52,488 nt of DNA, taken from positions 1-52,488 of the forward strand of contig JAAVFS010000014.1 in assembly GCA_014800605.1 (NCBI GenBank), given 5' to 3'. A program made the position numbers and the translations under genes. Below the pieces are notes generated by a model. That model had not been told where the DNA came from, made no database searches, and saw only the letters and a list, made by a program, of their open reading frames with translations. Below, piece after piece: positions 26,163 through 34,557 of this stretch (within the stretch, counting starts at the first letter, position 1; the number at the start of each line of letters is the position of its first letter). Origin of the DNA: Bacteroidales bacterium (GTDB taxonomy: Bacteria; Bacteroidota; Bacteroidia; Bacteroidales; Muribaculaceae).

Positions 26163-28037
26163 ATGAAACTTAAATATATATTCTCAAGTCTACTCGCCTC
26201 AGCCTTCATGCTGACAAGCTGTGCGGATGTCGACGTGACCACTCCCCTCGATGGCGTAGGCACAACGCAGCTGGTAGTCAATGGCTACCTCGTGAGCGAC
26301 CCCAGCAATCTGTATGGTTCTGTCATTGACCCGGCTGCAGGCACGATCACCGTCCAGGTACCCTACTATATCAGTGATACCGATCCGATCATGGGCGACC
26401 TCACTCAGATGAAACTCGAGGCCCAGATGCCCATCGGCTATTCCTTTTCTCCTTCTCTCTCCGGTATTCACGACCTCGCCGAAGGCTATCGTACCAACCT
26501 GATCACCAACACCGGCAAGGCTACCTCCTATACCATCTACGCCGACTATGTCAAGTCGTCTGACGCACGCATCATCTCTGCCAAACTCGTCGATAGCGAG
26601 CGTACGGCAGTCGTAGTCTACGATCCCGCCAATGAAGGCGAGCACGGACGTGTCGTAGTAGCCAAGACATCATCTTCGATCGATGGTGCCCTCCGCGAAG
26701 TAGCTCTCAACGTCTCTCCCTGGTCTACCATCGAGTGCGTAGGCCTTGACCCCGAGACCGGCTATGTCGACTTCACAAACAAGCCCCAGATCACCGTTAC
26801 AGCTCAGGATGGCGTCAAGTCTACAATCTATGACGTTGATATCCAGGTGCCTGATATCCTCCCCTACGGTGTAGGCTACATATCGTCAATGTGGGCTAAA
26901 CAGCTATATGCCGACAATGACGAAGGCTGGGAGACCAATGCCAACTCTTCTGTAGCTGTAGTTGATGACTACCTGATCGTAAGCAATGCCAACGATTTCC
27001 GCAACATGCTCGTATTCGACCGCTTCAACGGCAAGCGCCTCAGCGACGTCAAAGTCAATGCCGAGGGCATCCCCGACGGCCGTATCATCCGCGCTATCAC
27101 AAGCGACGATGCCAACCATCTCGTAGCCGGCGTGCTGACATCCAACTCTTGGATGGTAACCCCCTCTAACGTCCTCATCTACGTCTGGAAGGATGGCATC
27201 ACAAGCAAGCCCACATGCGTGCTCGACGCCGACCTCGCCGGATCTTACTTCACCGGCACTCCCGGCCTGAACGCCATCGACGTATTCTGTTGCATGAGCT
27301 GCGCCGGCGACATGACAAACGGCAACGCCGTGATCACCAACACCTACCGCGGCCACTACGGTGGCGTGATGTTCTTCCCGTTCGTCGACGGACAGGCTGA
27401 TGGCAATTGCATCTACGAAGGCAATGCAGGCGTGTTCGGTTCTACCTGGGACGCATCTAACACCGTACCCTTGACCACAAAAGCACCCTGGAGCTACATC
27501 GTGCAGTCAGGCAACGCCCGCGCTATCGTATCATACGTACCTGCCGGCACAGGCAGTCGCGCCATAACACTCACACGTCCTACCTCTCACTGGTGGGGCA
27601 CCGACGCCGGCACCAACTGGACCAGCGGTACTGTAATGGGTGCCGACTACATCCAGTTCAACGGTTGCAGCCTCCTCGCACTCTCCAACAGCACCAACGC
27701 TCAGGACGCTTATCGCCTCTATGTGACCGACATCACCTCATCTCCCGGTGAGACTTGCCTCAGCGATGGCTTCATCTTCGACTCACGCGAAGGCAACAAG
27801 CTCGGCGATGCCAACAATGGCGGCCCTGCCGGCACAGGCTATGGCGTAAGCGGCATGGTGTCAGCCTACTCTTACGAGAGCGGCCGAACAATTCTGGGTG
27901 ACAACCTCGCTGCCGCCAACCGCCGCGCATCAAGCGTGCTCTTCGCTCCCTCAAGCGATGGCAATGCCGTTCAGGTCTACCTGCTCGTTCAGGACCAAGG
28001 CATCCTCGCTTATGAAATCACACGCTTCGATCTCTAA
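26163..28037 (+). CDS. DUF5018-type surface lipoprotein, putative glycan-binding protein
   Basis: A 624-aa lipoprotein (lipobox LTSC, Cys20). About residues 30-235 look like tandem Ig-like domains of the DUF5018 kind seen after SusCD pairs (VQVPYYISDTDPIMGDLTQM, TVTAQDGVKSTIYDVDIQVP). The rest (about 236-624) looks like a beta-propeller: VAVVDDYLIVSNANDFRNML, NGKRLSDVKVNAEGIPDGR, then repeated WxxxS-type blades. The position directly after susD suggests a surface glycan-binding protein. The ligand is unknown. A strong terminator follows. The family name is from memory of the architecture, not a search. Confidence 0.75.
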   Translation: MKLKYIFSSLLASAFMLTSCADVDVTTPLDGVGTTQLVVNGYLVSDPSNLYGSVIDPAAGTITVQVPYYISDTDPIMGDLTQMKLEAQMPIGYSFSPSLSGIHDLAEGYRTNLITNTGKATSYTIYADYVKSSDARIISAKLVDSERTAVVVYDPANEGEHGRVVVAKTSSSIDGALREVALNVSPWSTIECVGLDPETGYVDFTNKPQITVTAQDGVKSTIYDVDIQVPDILPYGVGYISSMWAKQLYADNDEGWETNANSSVAVVDDYLIVSNANDFRNMLVFDRFNGKRLSDVKVNAEGIPDGRIIRAITSDDANHLVAGVLTSNSWMVTPSNVLIYVWKDGITSKPTCVLDADLAGSYFTGTPGLNAIDVFCCMSCAGDMTNGNAVITNTYRGHYGGVMFFPFVDGQADGNCIYEGNAGVFGSTWDASNTVPLTTKAPWSYIVQSGNARAIVSYVPAGTGSRAITLTRPTSHWWGTDAGTNWTSGTVMGADYIQFNGCSLLALSNSTNAQDAYRLYVTDITSSPGETCLSDGFIFDSREGNKLGDANNGGPAGTGYGVSGMVSAYSYESGRTILGDNLAAANRRASSVLFAPSSDGNAVQVYLLVQDQGILAYEITRFDL

Positions 28038-28084
28038 TATATAATACGTTATAGGATATAGGTTTTCAAATAGTTATAATTAAT

Positions 28085-28138
28085 AGATGACGGGTGGCGG
28101 CACCCGATGATGAGCTGCCATCCGTCATCTTCTTTTTC
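28085..28138 (+). terminator. Strong intrinsic terminator after the SusC/SusD/DUF5018 genes
   Basis: A 9-bp perfect stem (AGATGACGG at 28085-28093 with CCGTCATCT at 28122-28130) extends inward by several more pairs with one or two G-U, and is followed by TTCTTTTTCT. It separates the binding/import genes from the enzyme genes and probably lowers, rather than blocks, downstream transcription. Confidence 0.85.
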
Positions 28139-28166
28139 TACCGTACTTCGTCAATCTGACAGACTC

Positions 28167-29228
28167 ATGACAAAATTCCTCCTCGAAATCCTCGAACAAC
28201 CCGCCGCCATCACAAAGACATCAGCCTACTACGAACAGGCCAAGGGCGCGGAGATACTTGATCGCATGGCCTATGCCCTTCGCAATGCACCGCAAGTGAT
28301 CGCTACCGGTATGGGTAGCTCCTACTTCCTCGCCGGTGCTATCTCTACACTCCTCGCATCACGCGGAGTCAGCATTACGCCTCTTAATGCCGGCGAGTTC
28401 CTCCATTATGGCCTCGACTCCATCCGCGACGGCGCCCTGCTGATAGCCATCTCCCAGTCGGGCGAGAGCTTCGAGACAGTCAATATTGTCAAGCGCCTGA
28501 GCGAAAACGGCGTGAAATTCACCCTCGCTACCATTACCAACGAGCCCGACAGCTATCTTGGTAAGAAAGCTGACATCCTCCTGCCGACAATCGCCGGTCG
28601 CGAGGAAAAGACCTCAACAAAGACATTCATAACCGCCTATCAGGTTATCTACATGATAGCTTCATGCCTTGCAGGAGCTATCGTACCCCCCGAGCAGTGG
28701 GACCGCATCTCAGCATCGATCGCCAAGACCCTCGATCAGCGCGAAGCCCTGCTCCCCTCGATGCTCAGCTCGCTGGGCGATGCTACATATCTGCAGCTCA
28801 TAGCTCGTGGTAGCGCTATGGCAGCCGCCAGCCAGTCGGCTCTCATGGCTATGGAAGCAAGCCACACCCCTTCGCAGGCTATGGCCGGTGGCGAGTTCCG
28901 CCACGGTCCCCTCGAAATGGTGCAACCCGGATTTGCTGCCGTCATTCTGGCCCACAGCGGCTCGGCTACATTCGGCCAGCTGATGAAACTCACCAACGAT
29001 ATACTCGGATTTGGCGGACGAGTGCTCCTCGTCACCGACTCGGCAGATGCTGTCGTGCCCCGCAGCGGGCTGACAATCGTGGCAGTCGACGCGCCCTCCA
29101 ATCCCGAGCTTTTCGCCATCCCTGCGATTATTCCCGTACAGATAGCCATCGAAGCCTGGGCCCGCGAAGCCAAGGGGATCATCCCCGGCGAATTCACCCA
29201 CGGCGCCAAAGTGACATCTGTCGAATAA
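28167..29228 (+). CDS. SIS domain protein, GlmS-isomerase-like (putative amino-sugar-phosphate deaminase/isomerase)
   Basis: A 353-aa cytosolic protein with two SIS (sugar isomerase) domains and no signal peptide. It resembles the isomerase half of glucosamine-6-phosphate synthase without the glutaminase part: GMGSSYFLAGA, ISQSGESFETVNIVKRL, EEKTSTKTFITAYQV, AGGEFRHGPLEMVQPG. Free-standing proteins of this type (GlmD, AgaS, FrlB-like) deaminate or isomerise amino-sugar phosphates, so GlcN-6-P to fructose-6-P plus ammonia is the likely reaction. An upstream in-frame ATG at 28107 lies inside the terminator hairpin, so I chose 28167. It is followed by a ROK kinase, which supports an amino-sugar catabolic role. 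Confidence 0.85.
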   Translation: MTKFLLEILEQPAAITKTSAYYEQAKGAEILDRMAYALRNAPQVIATGMGSSYFLAGAISTLLASRGVSITPLNAGEFLHYGLDSIRDGALLIAISQSGESFETVNIVKRLSENGVKFTLATITNEPDSYLGKKADILLPTIAGREEKTSTKTFITAYQVIYMIASCLAGAIVPPEQWDRISASIAKTLDQREALLPSMLSSLGDATYLQLIARGSAMAAASQSALMAMEASHTPSQAMAGGEFRHGPLEMVQPGFAAVILAHSGSATFGQLMKLTNDILGFGGRVLLVTDSADAVVPRSGLTIVAVDAPSNPELFAIPAIIPVQIAIEAWAREAKGIIPGEFTHGAKVTSVE

Positions 29229-29274
29229 TATATACATAATTCAATCATACAATTCATATATACTGACTCAGACC

Positions 29275-30162
29275 ATGACATCACGTGACCTTGCAATCGG
29301 ACTGGATATCGGCGGAACAAAAATGAAGTGTGGCGTCGTTGACATCAACGGCAGCGTTATCGGCGAACCACGCGAAGTCCCCACCAATGCCCGCGGACCC
29401 CGCGAAAAGATTGTAGCCGGAATCCTCGACCTGCTCAACGGAGCCCTCTCCGACGTCCCCGAAAACCGTCTGCGCGGTATCGGCATAGGATGCTCCGGCC
29501 CCCTTGACATCGTCAACGGCGTAATCCTCAAGTGCAACACCCTCCCGACGATGCACAACTACCCCCTGAAGCATATCGTCGAGCTGACCACCTGCAAACA
29601 GGTCCGTATGAACAATGACGCCAACGCCATGATGCTCGGCGAGGCTGTCTGGGGCGCAGGTCGCGGCCGTTCGTCGATACTCGGTATCACCCTCGGTACA
29701 GGTATCGGATGCGCATTCATCGACAAAGGCAAGATCTGGGAAGGCCGCACAGGCAATTCCGGCGAGATATGGCAGTCCCCCTATCGCGATGGAGTCATCG
29801 AGGACTACGTCTCCGGCCCCGCCCTGGCGCGCATGTATAAGGCTATGACCGGCATGGAGCTGACAGGCAAGGAAGTAGCCGAGCGGGCTCTCTCCGGCGA
29901 GGAAGCCGCTCTGGACGTCTTCGCGCAGTTTGCCGACGGACTCGTTTTTGCCCTGGCATGGACCCTCAATACCGTCGATCCCGACGCCGTCATACTCGGA
30001 GGATCGGTAGTCAATTCGGCCGACCTGTTCCTGTCACGCGTCCGCACGCTCCTCCCCAAATACCTCTCGGAGGAAGCCGCTCAGCATATCGATATCCTCA
30101 CAGCCGGATTGGGCAACAACGCCGGTTTCATGGGCGCTGCGGCTCTGATGTTTGAAGACTGA
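29275..30162 (+). CDS. ROK family sugar kinase (putative N-acetylglucosamine/glucosamine kinase)
   Basis: A 295-aa cytosolic protein of the ROK/ASKHA fold. The phosphate loop is GLDIGGTKMKCGVVD near residue 8, the catalytic-type Asp is in MNNDANAMMLGEAVWGAG, and the adenosine loop is GITLGTGIGCAFID. The usual ROK zinc-binding block (GHxx, then CxCGxxGCxE) is missing; instead the sequence runs GNSGEIWQSPYRDGVIEDYV. Because all other kinase motifs are intact it is probably active as a zinc-independent variant. The adjacent SIS gene points to amino sugar as substrate. There is a 46-base gap after the SIS gene. Confidence 0.88.
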   Translation: MTSRDLAIGLDIGGTKMKCGVVDINGSVIGEPREVPTNARGPREKIVAGILDLLNGALSDVPENRLRGIGIGCSGPLDIVNGVILKCNTLPTMHNYPLKHIVELTTCKQVRMNNDANAMMLGEAVWGAGRGRSSILGITLGTGIGCAFIDKGKIWEGRTGNSGEIWQSPYRDGVIEDYVSGPALARMYKAMTGMELTGKEVAERALSGEEAALDVFAQFADGLVFALAWTLNTVDPDAVILGGSVVNSADLFLSRVRTLLPKYLSEEAAQHIDILTAGLGNNAGFMGAAALMFED

Positions 30163-30196
30163 ATAATTTGAACGAAAAAGATAACGAATAACTTAA

Positions 30197-32938
30197 ATGC
30201 GAGCATTCTCCCTCTCTCTATTGATGCTTTGCAGCGGCAGTGCGGTGGCTGCAGTCCAGGAGCGTTTCGAACCTGCTGACTGGCAGCTGCTCGCCACTGT
30301 TCATACATCCTCTCCCGACTCCATCGTCGCCTCCAACGGTTTCCTCAGCGACGAGAGTCACCACGTCACGCTCCCTTCGACCGTGCTCAACGCCCTTGTC
30401 GAGGACGGAACATATCCTGACCCGCGTGTCGGGATGAACAATTTCCTCATCCCCGACGTCAGCGAGCAGGGGAGTCCGTGGCGCGCCCCGTGGTGGTATC
30501 GCTCGGAATTCCGCTTCCCGAAGACCCGCCCGGGCGAGCTCGTCTGGCTCAACCTCGATGGCATCAACTATCGCGCTGACGTGTGGCTCAACGGCCGGCA
30601 GATAGCCGCGGCCGACACGGTTGTGGGCATGTTCCGTCGCTTCCGCTTTGACGTGACCGACCTGATCCGCCCCGGCAAGGATAATACCCTCGCAATCAAG
30701 ATCCACCAGGTCGACCACCCCGGTACACCCTCGCCCGGCACACAGTTTATACTCTTCGGCCCAAACCGCGGCCAGGCCGCCGACATCTGGCGCGACGAGA
30801 CGCTCAAGATGAGCGGCGGATGGGATTGTGCGCCGGTCGTACGCGATCGCAATATGGGCATCTATCAGCCTGTCTACTTCACCGTCACCGGCCCGGCCAC
30901 ATTTGCCGACCCGCATATCACCACCTCGCTCCCTGACGGCGACACCCTGACGGCGCGTGTCGCTCTCACCGTCCCGGTCGTCAACCACTCCGATCGCACC
31001 CTTACCGGCCGCCTCACAGCTCGTATCTCGAGCATCGAGGAGACCGACTTCGTCACATATAAAAAGAAAGCCTCCCGGCTCATCACCCCCATCCGCCTCA
31101 CCAGGGACGTGACCGTCGCTCCGGGCGACACTGCAGTCGTCACCTTCACCGCTGACATCGCCGAACCGCCCCTCTGGTGGCCCAACGGCTACGGCGAGCA
31201 GCCTATGCAGCGCGCTGTCGTCAGGTTCGCGCCCAAGGGAGCCCCCTCGACCGAGTGGACCGACGACTTTGCCATCCGCGAGGTCAAGGCCCACCTCATG
31301 CCCCGCGACTATGACGCCCACGACGGCAAGCAGACCGAGCACGGCCTCTACTACACCGTCAACGGTCGCAAGATCTTCGCCCGCGGCGGTTGGCTCCAGC
31401 CTGATATCCTCCTCAATAACTCTCGCCGCAATGTCTATGACCAGGCTCGCCTGATCGCAGCGCTGGGAGCCAACATCGTAGGATCCGAAGATATGCCCGC
31501 TCCCTCTGAGGACTGGCTTGACGCCTTCGATAAATACGGTCTGATGTACTGGCACGTCTTCCATCAGTGCTATCGCATGTTCCCCGGCCGCGACTCGCAG
31601 CACAATCCCGACGACCACTCCCTCGCCCTCGCCCATGTCAGAGACGAGATATGCCGCTATCGCAATCACCCATCGCTGATAGCATGGGTGGGCGTCAACG
31701 AGGTGCTCCCGGCCGAGGACCTCTATCTGGCCACTAAAGCCGCTGTCCAGGAGCTCGATCCGTCGCGCCACTTCATCCCGACCACCTCCGTGAGCTGGGA
31801 TGTCGACAGCCTCACCCCCTATCTTAAGCCCGATCTCCCCATCGGCACTACCGACGACGGCGCCCCCGACTATGCCTGGGCCCCATCCGACTACTATTTT
31901 GACAAGATCGACGAGGTCTATACCCAGATGTTCAAAAACGAGCTCGGCATGCCCGCCCCTCCCGTCTACGAAAATCTGCGCAAGTTTATCCCGACCATCG
32001 ACAAGCCCTTCGATGTCCGCGACCGCCTCTGGCCCCTCGACAGCGTCTGGGCCGAGCATGGCGCCTGGTGTGCCAACAACTTCGTCTACCGCGGCTTCGA
32101 CAATGCTATCCGCACATTTTATTCCGACCCGGAGTCGGCCGCCGACTATGCCCTCAAGGCGCAGCTTCTCGGCGCCGATGGCTATCGTGCCATGGTCGAG
32201 GCCGCCAATCATCGCGCCTGGGATATCACCACCGGAGTGATGCTCTGGAAGATCAACTCTTGTTGGCCCGACGTCGCATGGCAGGTCTACGACTGGTATC
32301 TGACCCCAAATGCCGCCTACTATTTCACCAAGAAAGCGATGGAGCAGCTCCACCTGCAGCTCAACGCCAACACTGAGACCGTCTCCCTCATCAACCATAG
32401 CGACAAGCCCGCAGGGCCGATCGTAGCCGAAGCGCGCATCACCGATTTCTTCCTAAAAGACAAGTGGGTGCGCCGCGACACAGTGACAGCCGCCCCCGAA
32501 AGCTACTCCGAGCTATTCAGGCTCCCCAATCCGGGTCGACTCGCTGCCGTCTACCTCGTCACCCTGACCCTCTCCGACCTCGACGGCAATCAGATAAGCC
32601 GCAACACCTATTGGCGCTACTCCCAGCATCCCAATTTCTATTGGCTTCTCCGCATGCAACCCGGCACTCTGACCTGCGACACTGACTTCCGTCGAGTCGA
32701 CGACGAATATGAGGTCGATGTCACCCTGACCTGCGGCGACGATGGTTGTGCCTTCTTCAAGCATCTGACTATCAGCGACTCCGAAGACGGTTCCTCGATC
32801 GATCCCGTCTTCTGGTCCGACAATTTCGTCACCCTCCTACCCGGAGAGACCGTCCGGCTCAAGGCCCGCTTTGCCGCCGACCTGCTCCCCGCAGGCTCCA
32901 AGCCGGTGGTAAGAATAGATTATCAACAAAAAGAATAA
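30197..32938 (+). CDS. Glycoside hydrolase family 2, exo-beta-glucosaminidase / endo-beta-mannosidase-like
   Basis: A 913-aa exported enzyme (signal peptide about 1-19, SAVAA). It has the GH2 order: N-terminal sugar-binding domain (about 40-210, WYRSEFRFPKTRPGELVWLN, VWLNGRQIA), Ig-like domain (about 215-370), catalytic barrel (about 375-710) and C-terminal beta domains. The acid/base Glu is E502 in NHPSLIAWVGVNEVLP and the nucleophile is E582 in FKNELGMPAPP. The phrases RGGWLQPDILLN and PVVRDRNMGIYQPV resemble the exo-beta-D-glucosaminidase/plant endo-beta-mannosidase branch more than beta-galactosidases. It would release terminal GlcN or mannose in the periplasm or at the surface. GlcN would fit the SIS and ROK genes upstream. 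Confidence 0.88.
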   Translation: MRAFSLSLLMLCSGSAVAAVQERFEPADWQLLATVHTSSPDSIVASNGFLSDESHHVTLPSTVLNALVEDGTYPDPRVGMNNFLIPDVSEQGSPWRAPWWYRSEFRFPKTRPGELVWLNLDGINYRADVWLNGRQIAAADTVVGMFRRFRFDVTDLIRPGKDNTLAIKIHQVDHPGTPSPGTQFILFGPNRGQAADIWRDETLKMSGGWDCAPVVRDRNMGIYQPVYFTVTGPATFADPHITTSLPDGDTLTARVALTVPVVNHSDRTLTGRLTARISSIEETDFVTYKKKASRLITPIRLTRDVTVAPGDTAVVTFTADIAEPPLWWPNGYGEQPMQRAVVRFAPKGAPSTEWTDDFAIREVKAHLMPRDYDAHDGKQTEHGLYYTVNGRKIFARGGWLQPDILLNNSRRNVYDQARLIAALGANIVGSEDMPAPSEDWLDAFDKYGLMYWHVFHQCYRMFPGRDSQHNPDDHSLALAHVRDEICRYRNHPSLIAWVGVNEVLPAEDLYLATKAAVQELDPSRHFIPTTSVSWDVDSLTPYLKPDLPIGTTDDGAPDYAWAPSDYYFDKIDEVYTQMFKNELGMPAPPVYENLRKFIPTIDKPFDVRDRLWPLDSVWAEHGAWCANNFVYRGFDNAIRTFYSDPESAADYALKAQLLGADGYRAMVEAANHRAWDITTGVMLWKINSCWPDVAWQVYDWYLTPNAAYYFTKKAMEQLHLQLNANTETVSLINHSDKPAGPIVAEARITDFFLKDKWVRRDTVTAAPESYSELFRLPNPGRLAAVYLVTLTLSDLDGNQISRNTYWRYSQHPNFYWLLRMQPGTLTCDTDFRRVDDEYEVDVTLTCGDDGCAFFKHLTISDSEDGSSIDPVFWSDNFVTLLPGETVRLKARFAADLLPAGSKPVVRIDYQQKE

Positions 32939-32946
32939 ACCAATAT

Positions 32947-34557
32947 ATGCGTAAGACAATCAGTCAAATATTGCTTTTACTATTTGCGGCCATGAGCGCT
33001 CGGGCAGCCTCGCTTCCCGTCATCCCCTGTCCGGCTCACGTTGAGCAGAAGAGCGGCGAGTATGATGCCTCCCGAGGCTACGATATCTCGGTGGCCGACA
33101 GTTCATTCGTGCAGGACGCCATCTTCCTGTGCGAGCGTCTCAATGAGCTCGGTCTCCCCTCAAAGGTCTATGTGGGGTCACATTCAGCAGCTCCCATTGT
33201 TATCCGCAAAGATAGTAAGATAGATGACCGTGAGGGATATACACTCAATGTCTCACGCAAGAAGATCTCTATCGCAGCCGCCGACGCAGCCGGCGTATTC
33301 TATGCCGGACAGACTCTCCTGCAGCTCCTCGAGAATAGCGCCGCGCTCCCATGCGTCGACATCGCCGACGCCCCCCGCTACGCATGGCGTGGATTCATGC
33401 GCGACGACTCCCGCCACTTCACCGGCACCGAGAGCGTCAAGCAGTTTATCGACCTTATGGCCCGCTACAAACTCAATCGCTTCCACTGGCATCTGACCGA
33501 CGCACAGGGGTGGCGTATAGAGATCAAGAAATACCCGCTCCTGACCGAGATCGGTGCCATCGGCTCTCATAGCGACCCTGACGCACCACGTGCCTGCTAC
33601 ACTCAGGATGAGATCCGCGATATCGTCGACTACGCCGCCCGCCGCCACGTCATGATCATCCCCGAAATCGATATGCCCGGCCACGCAGCCGCTGCCAATC
33701 GCGCATACCCCGAATTCAATGGAGGAGGGGAGGGGATCTTCCCTGACTTCACATTCAATCCCGGCAAGGAAGGGACCTACCAATACCTCAGCGACATCCT
33801 CACCGAGGTGGCTGACCTCTTCCCCGGCCCCTACATGCACATCGGTGGCGACGAGGTGGCCTACGGCATCAATGCCTGGAAGACCGACCCCGACGTACTC
33901 GCCCTGATGGAGCGCGAGGGATTCACCGACGTGCGCCAGTGCGAGCGTTACTTTATGAACCGGATGATCACTCAGATAGCCTCTCTGGGCAAGACTCTCA
34001 TCGGCTGGGACGAACTCATAGACCTCAACGTCGACCCCTCCACCAACATCATGTGGTGGCGCCACGACAAGCCCGGGTATCTGACCCGCTCGCTCGATGC
34101 CGGCTACACCACAGTCATGTGCCCCCGCAAGCCGCTCTACTTCGACTTCGTTCAGCACGATACCCACACCGTAGGCCGCATCTGGGACGGTTTCTGCCCC
34201 CTTGACAGCGTCTACGCCTTCCCCGAGCCACTCTTTGAGGCTATGGCTCTCACTCCCGAGCAGAAGTCGCACATCTCCGGCATGCAGGCCAACGCCTGGA
34301 GCGAGCTCCTCCAGACCCCTCAGCGTGTCGACTTCATGACTTGGCCCCGCCTCTGCGCCTTAGCCGAAAGCAGCTGGACACTCCCTGAGAATAAGGACTA
34401 TGCCGACTTCGAGAAGCGACTCAACCACTCCTACGACCTCTTAGACCGCCTCGGCATCTACTACTTCGACCATCGCGCACCCGAGCGCACCCCCGAGCCC
34501 GCCGGTCCCGTAATCAAGAAGAAAACCCGCGAAAGCGAAACCAACTATCGCGACTGA
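32947..34557 (+). CDS. Glycoside hydrolase family 20 beta-N-acetylhexosaminidase
   Basis: A 536-aa exported enzyme (signal peptide MRKTISQILLLLFAAMSARA). The GH20 N-terminal domain (about 22-140) precedes the barrel (about 145-500), which starts YAWRGFMRDDSRHF and has RFHWHLTDAQGWRIEIKKYP. The catalytic Asp-Glu pair is D302-E303 in HIGGDEVAYG, so substrate-assisted hydrolysis of terminal beta-GlcNAc or GalNAc is expected. I chose the ATG at 32947 because it gives the signal peptide; a longer frame from 32746 would overlap the GH2 gene out of frame and has no family resemblance. It ends TGATG with the next gene. Confidence 0.95.
   Translation: MRKTISQILLLLFAAMSARAASLPVIPCPAHVEQKSGEYDASRGYDISVADSSFVQDAIFLCERLNELGLPSKVYVGSHSAAPIVIRKDSKIDDREGYTLNVSRKKISIAAADAAGVFYAGQTLLQLLENSAALPCVDIADAPRYAWRGFMRDDSRHFTGTESVKQFIDLMARYKLNRFHWHLTDAQGWRIEIKKYPLLTEIGAIGSHSDPDAPRACYTQDEIRDIVDYAARRHVMIIPEIDMPGHAAAANRAYPEFNGGGEGIFPDFTFNPGKEGTYQYLSDILTEVADLFPGPYMHIGGDEVAYGINAWKTDPDVLALMEREGFTDVRQCERYFMNRMITQIASLGKTLIGWDELIDLNVDPSTNIMWWRHDKPGYLTRSLDAGYTTVMCPRKPLYFDFVQHDTHTVGRIWDGFCPLDSVYAFPEPLFEAMALTPEQKSHISGMQANAWSELLQTPQRVDFMTWPRLCALAESSWTLPENKDYADFEKRLNHSYDLLDRLGIYYFDHRAPERTPEPAGPVIKKKTRESETNYRD

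Noticed and set aside
28107-28166. Longer N-terminus of the SIS protein
   Set aside because: The extra 20 codons lie in and just after the terminator hairpin and read like untranslated sequence; the SIS-family start fits MTKFLLEILEQP at 28167.
30218-32398. 726-aa open frame on the minus strand inside the GH2 gene
   Set aside because: It mirrors the codon bias of the GH2 gene, has no ribosome binding site or family resemblance, and the plus-strand GH2 protein has intact catalytic motifs.
33253-34272. 339-aa open frame on the minus strand inside the GH20 gene
   Set aside because: Same reason: the GH20 reading frame is fully supported and the antisense frame has no domain.
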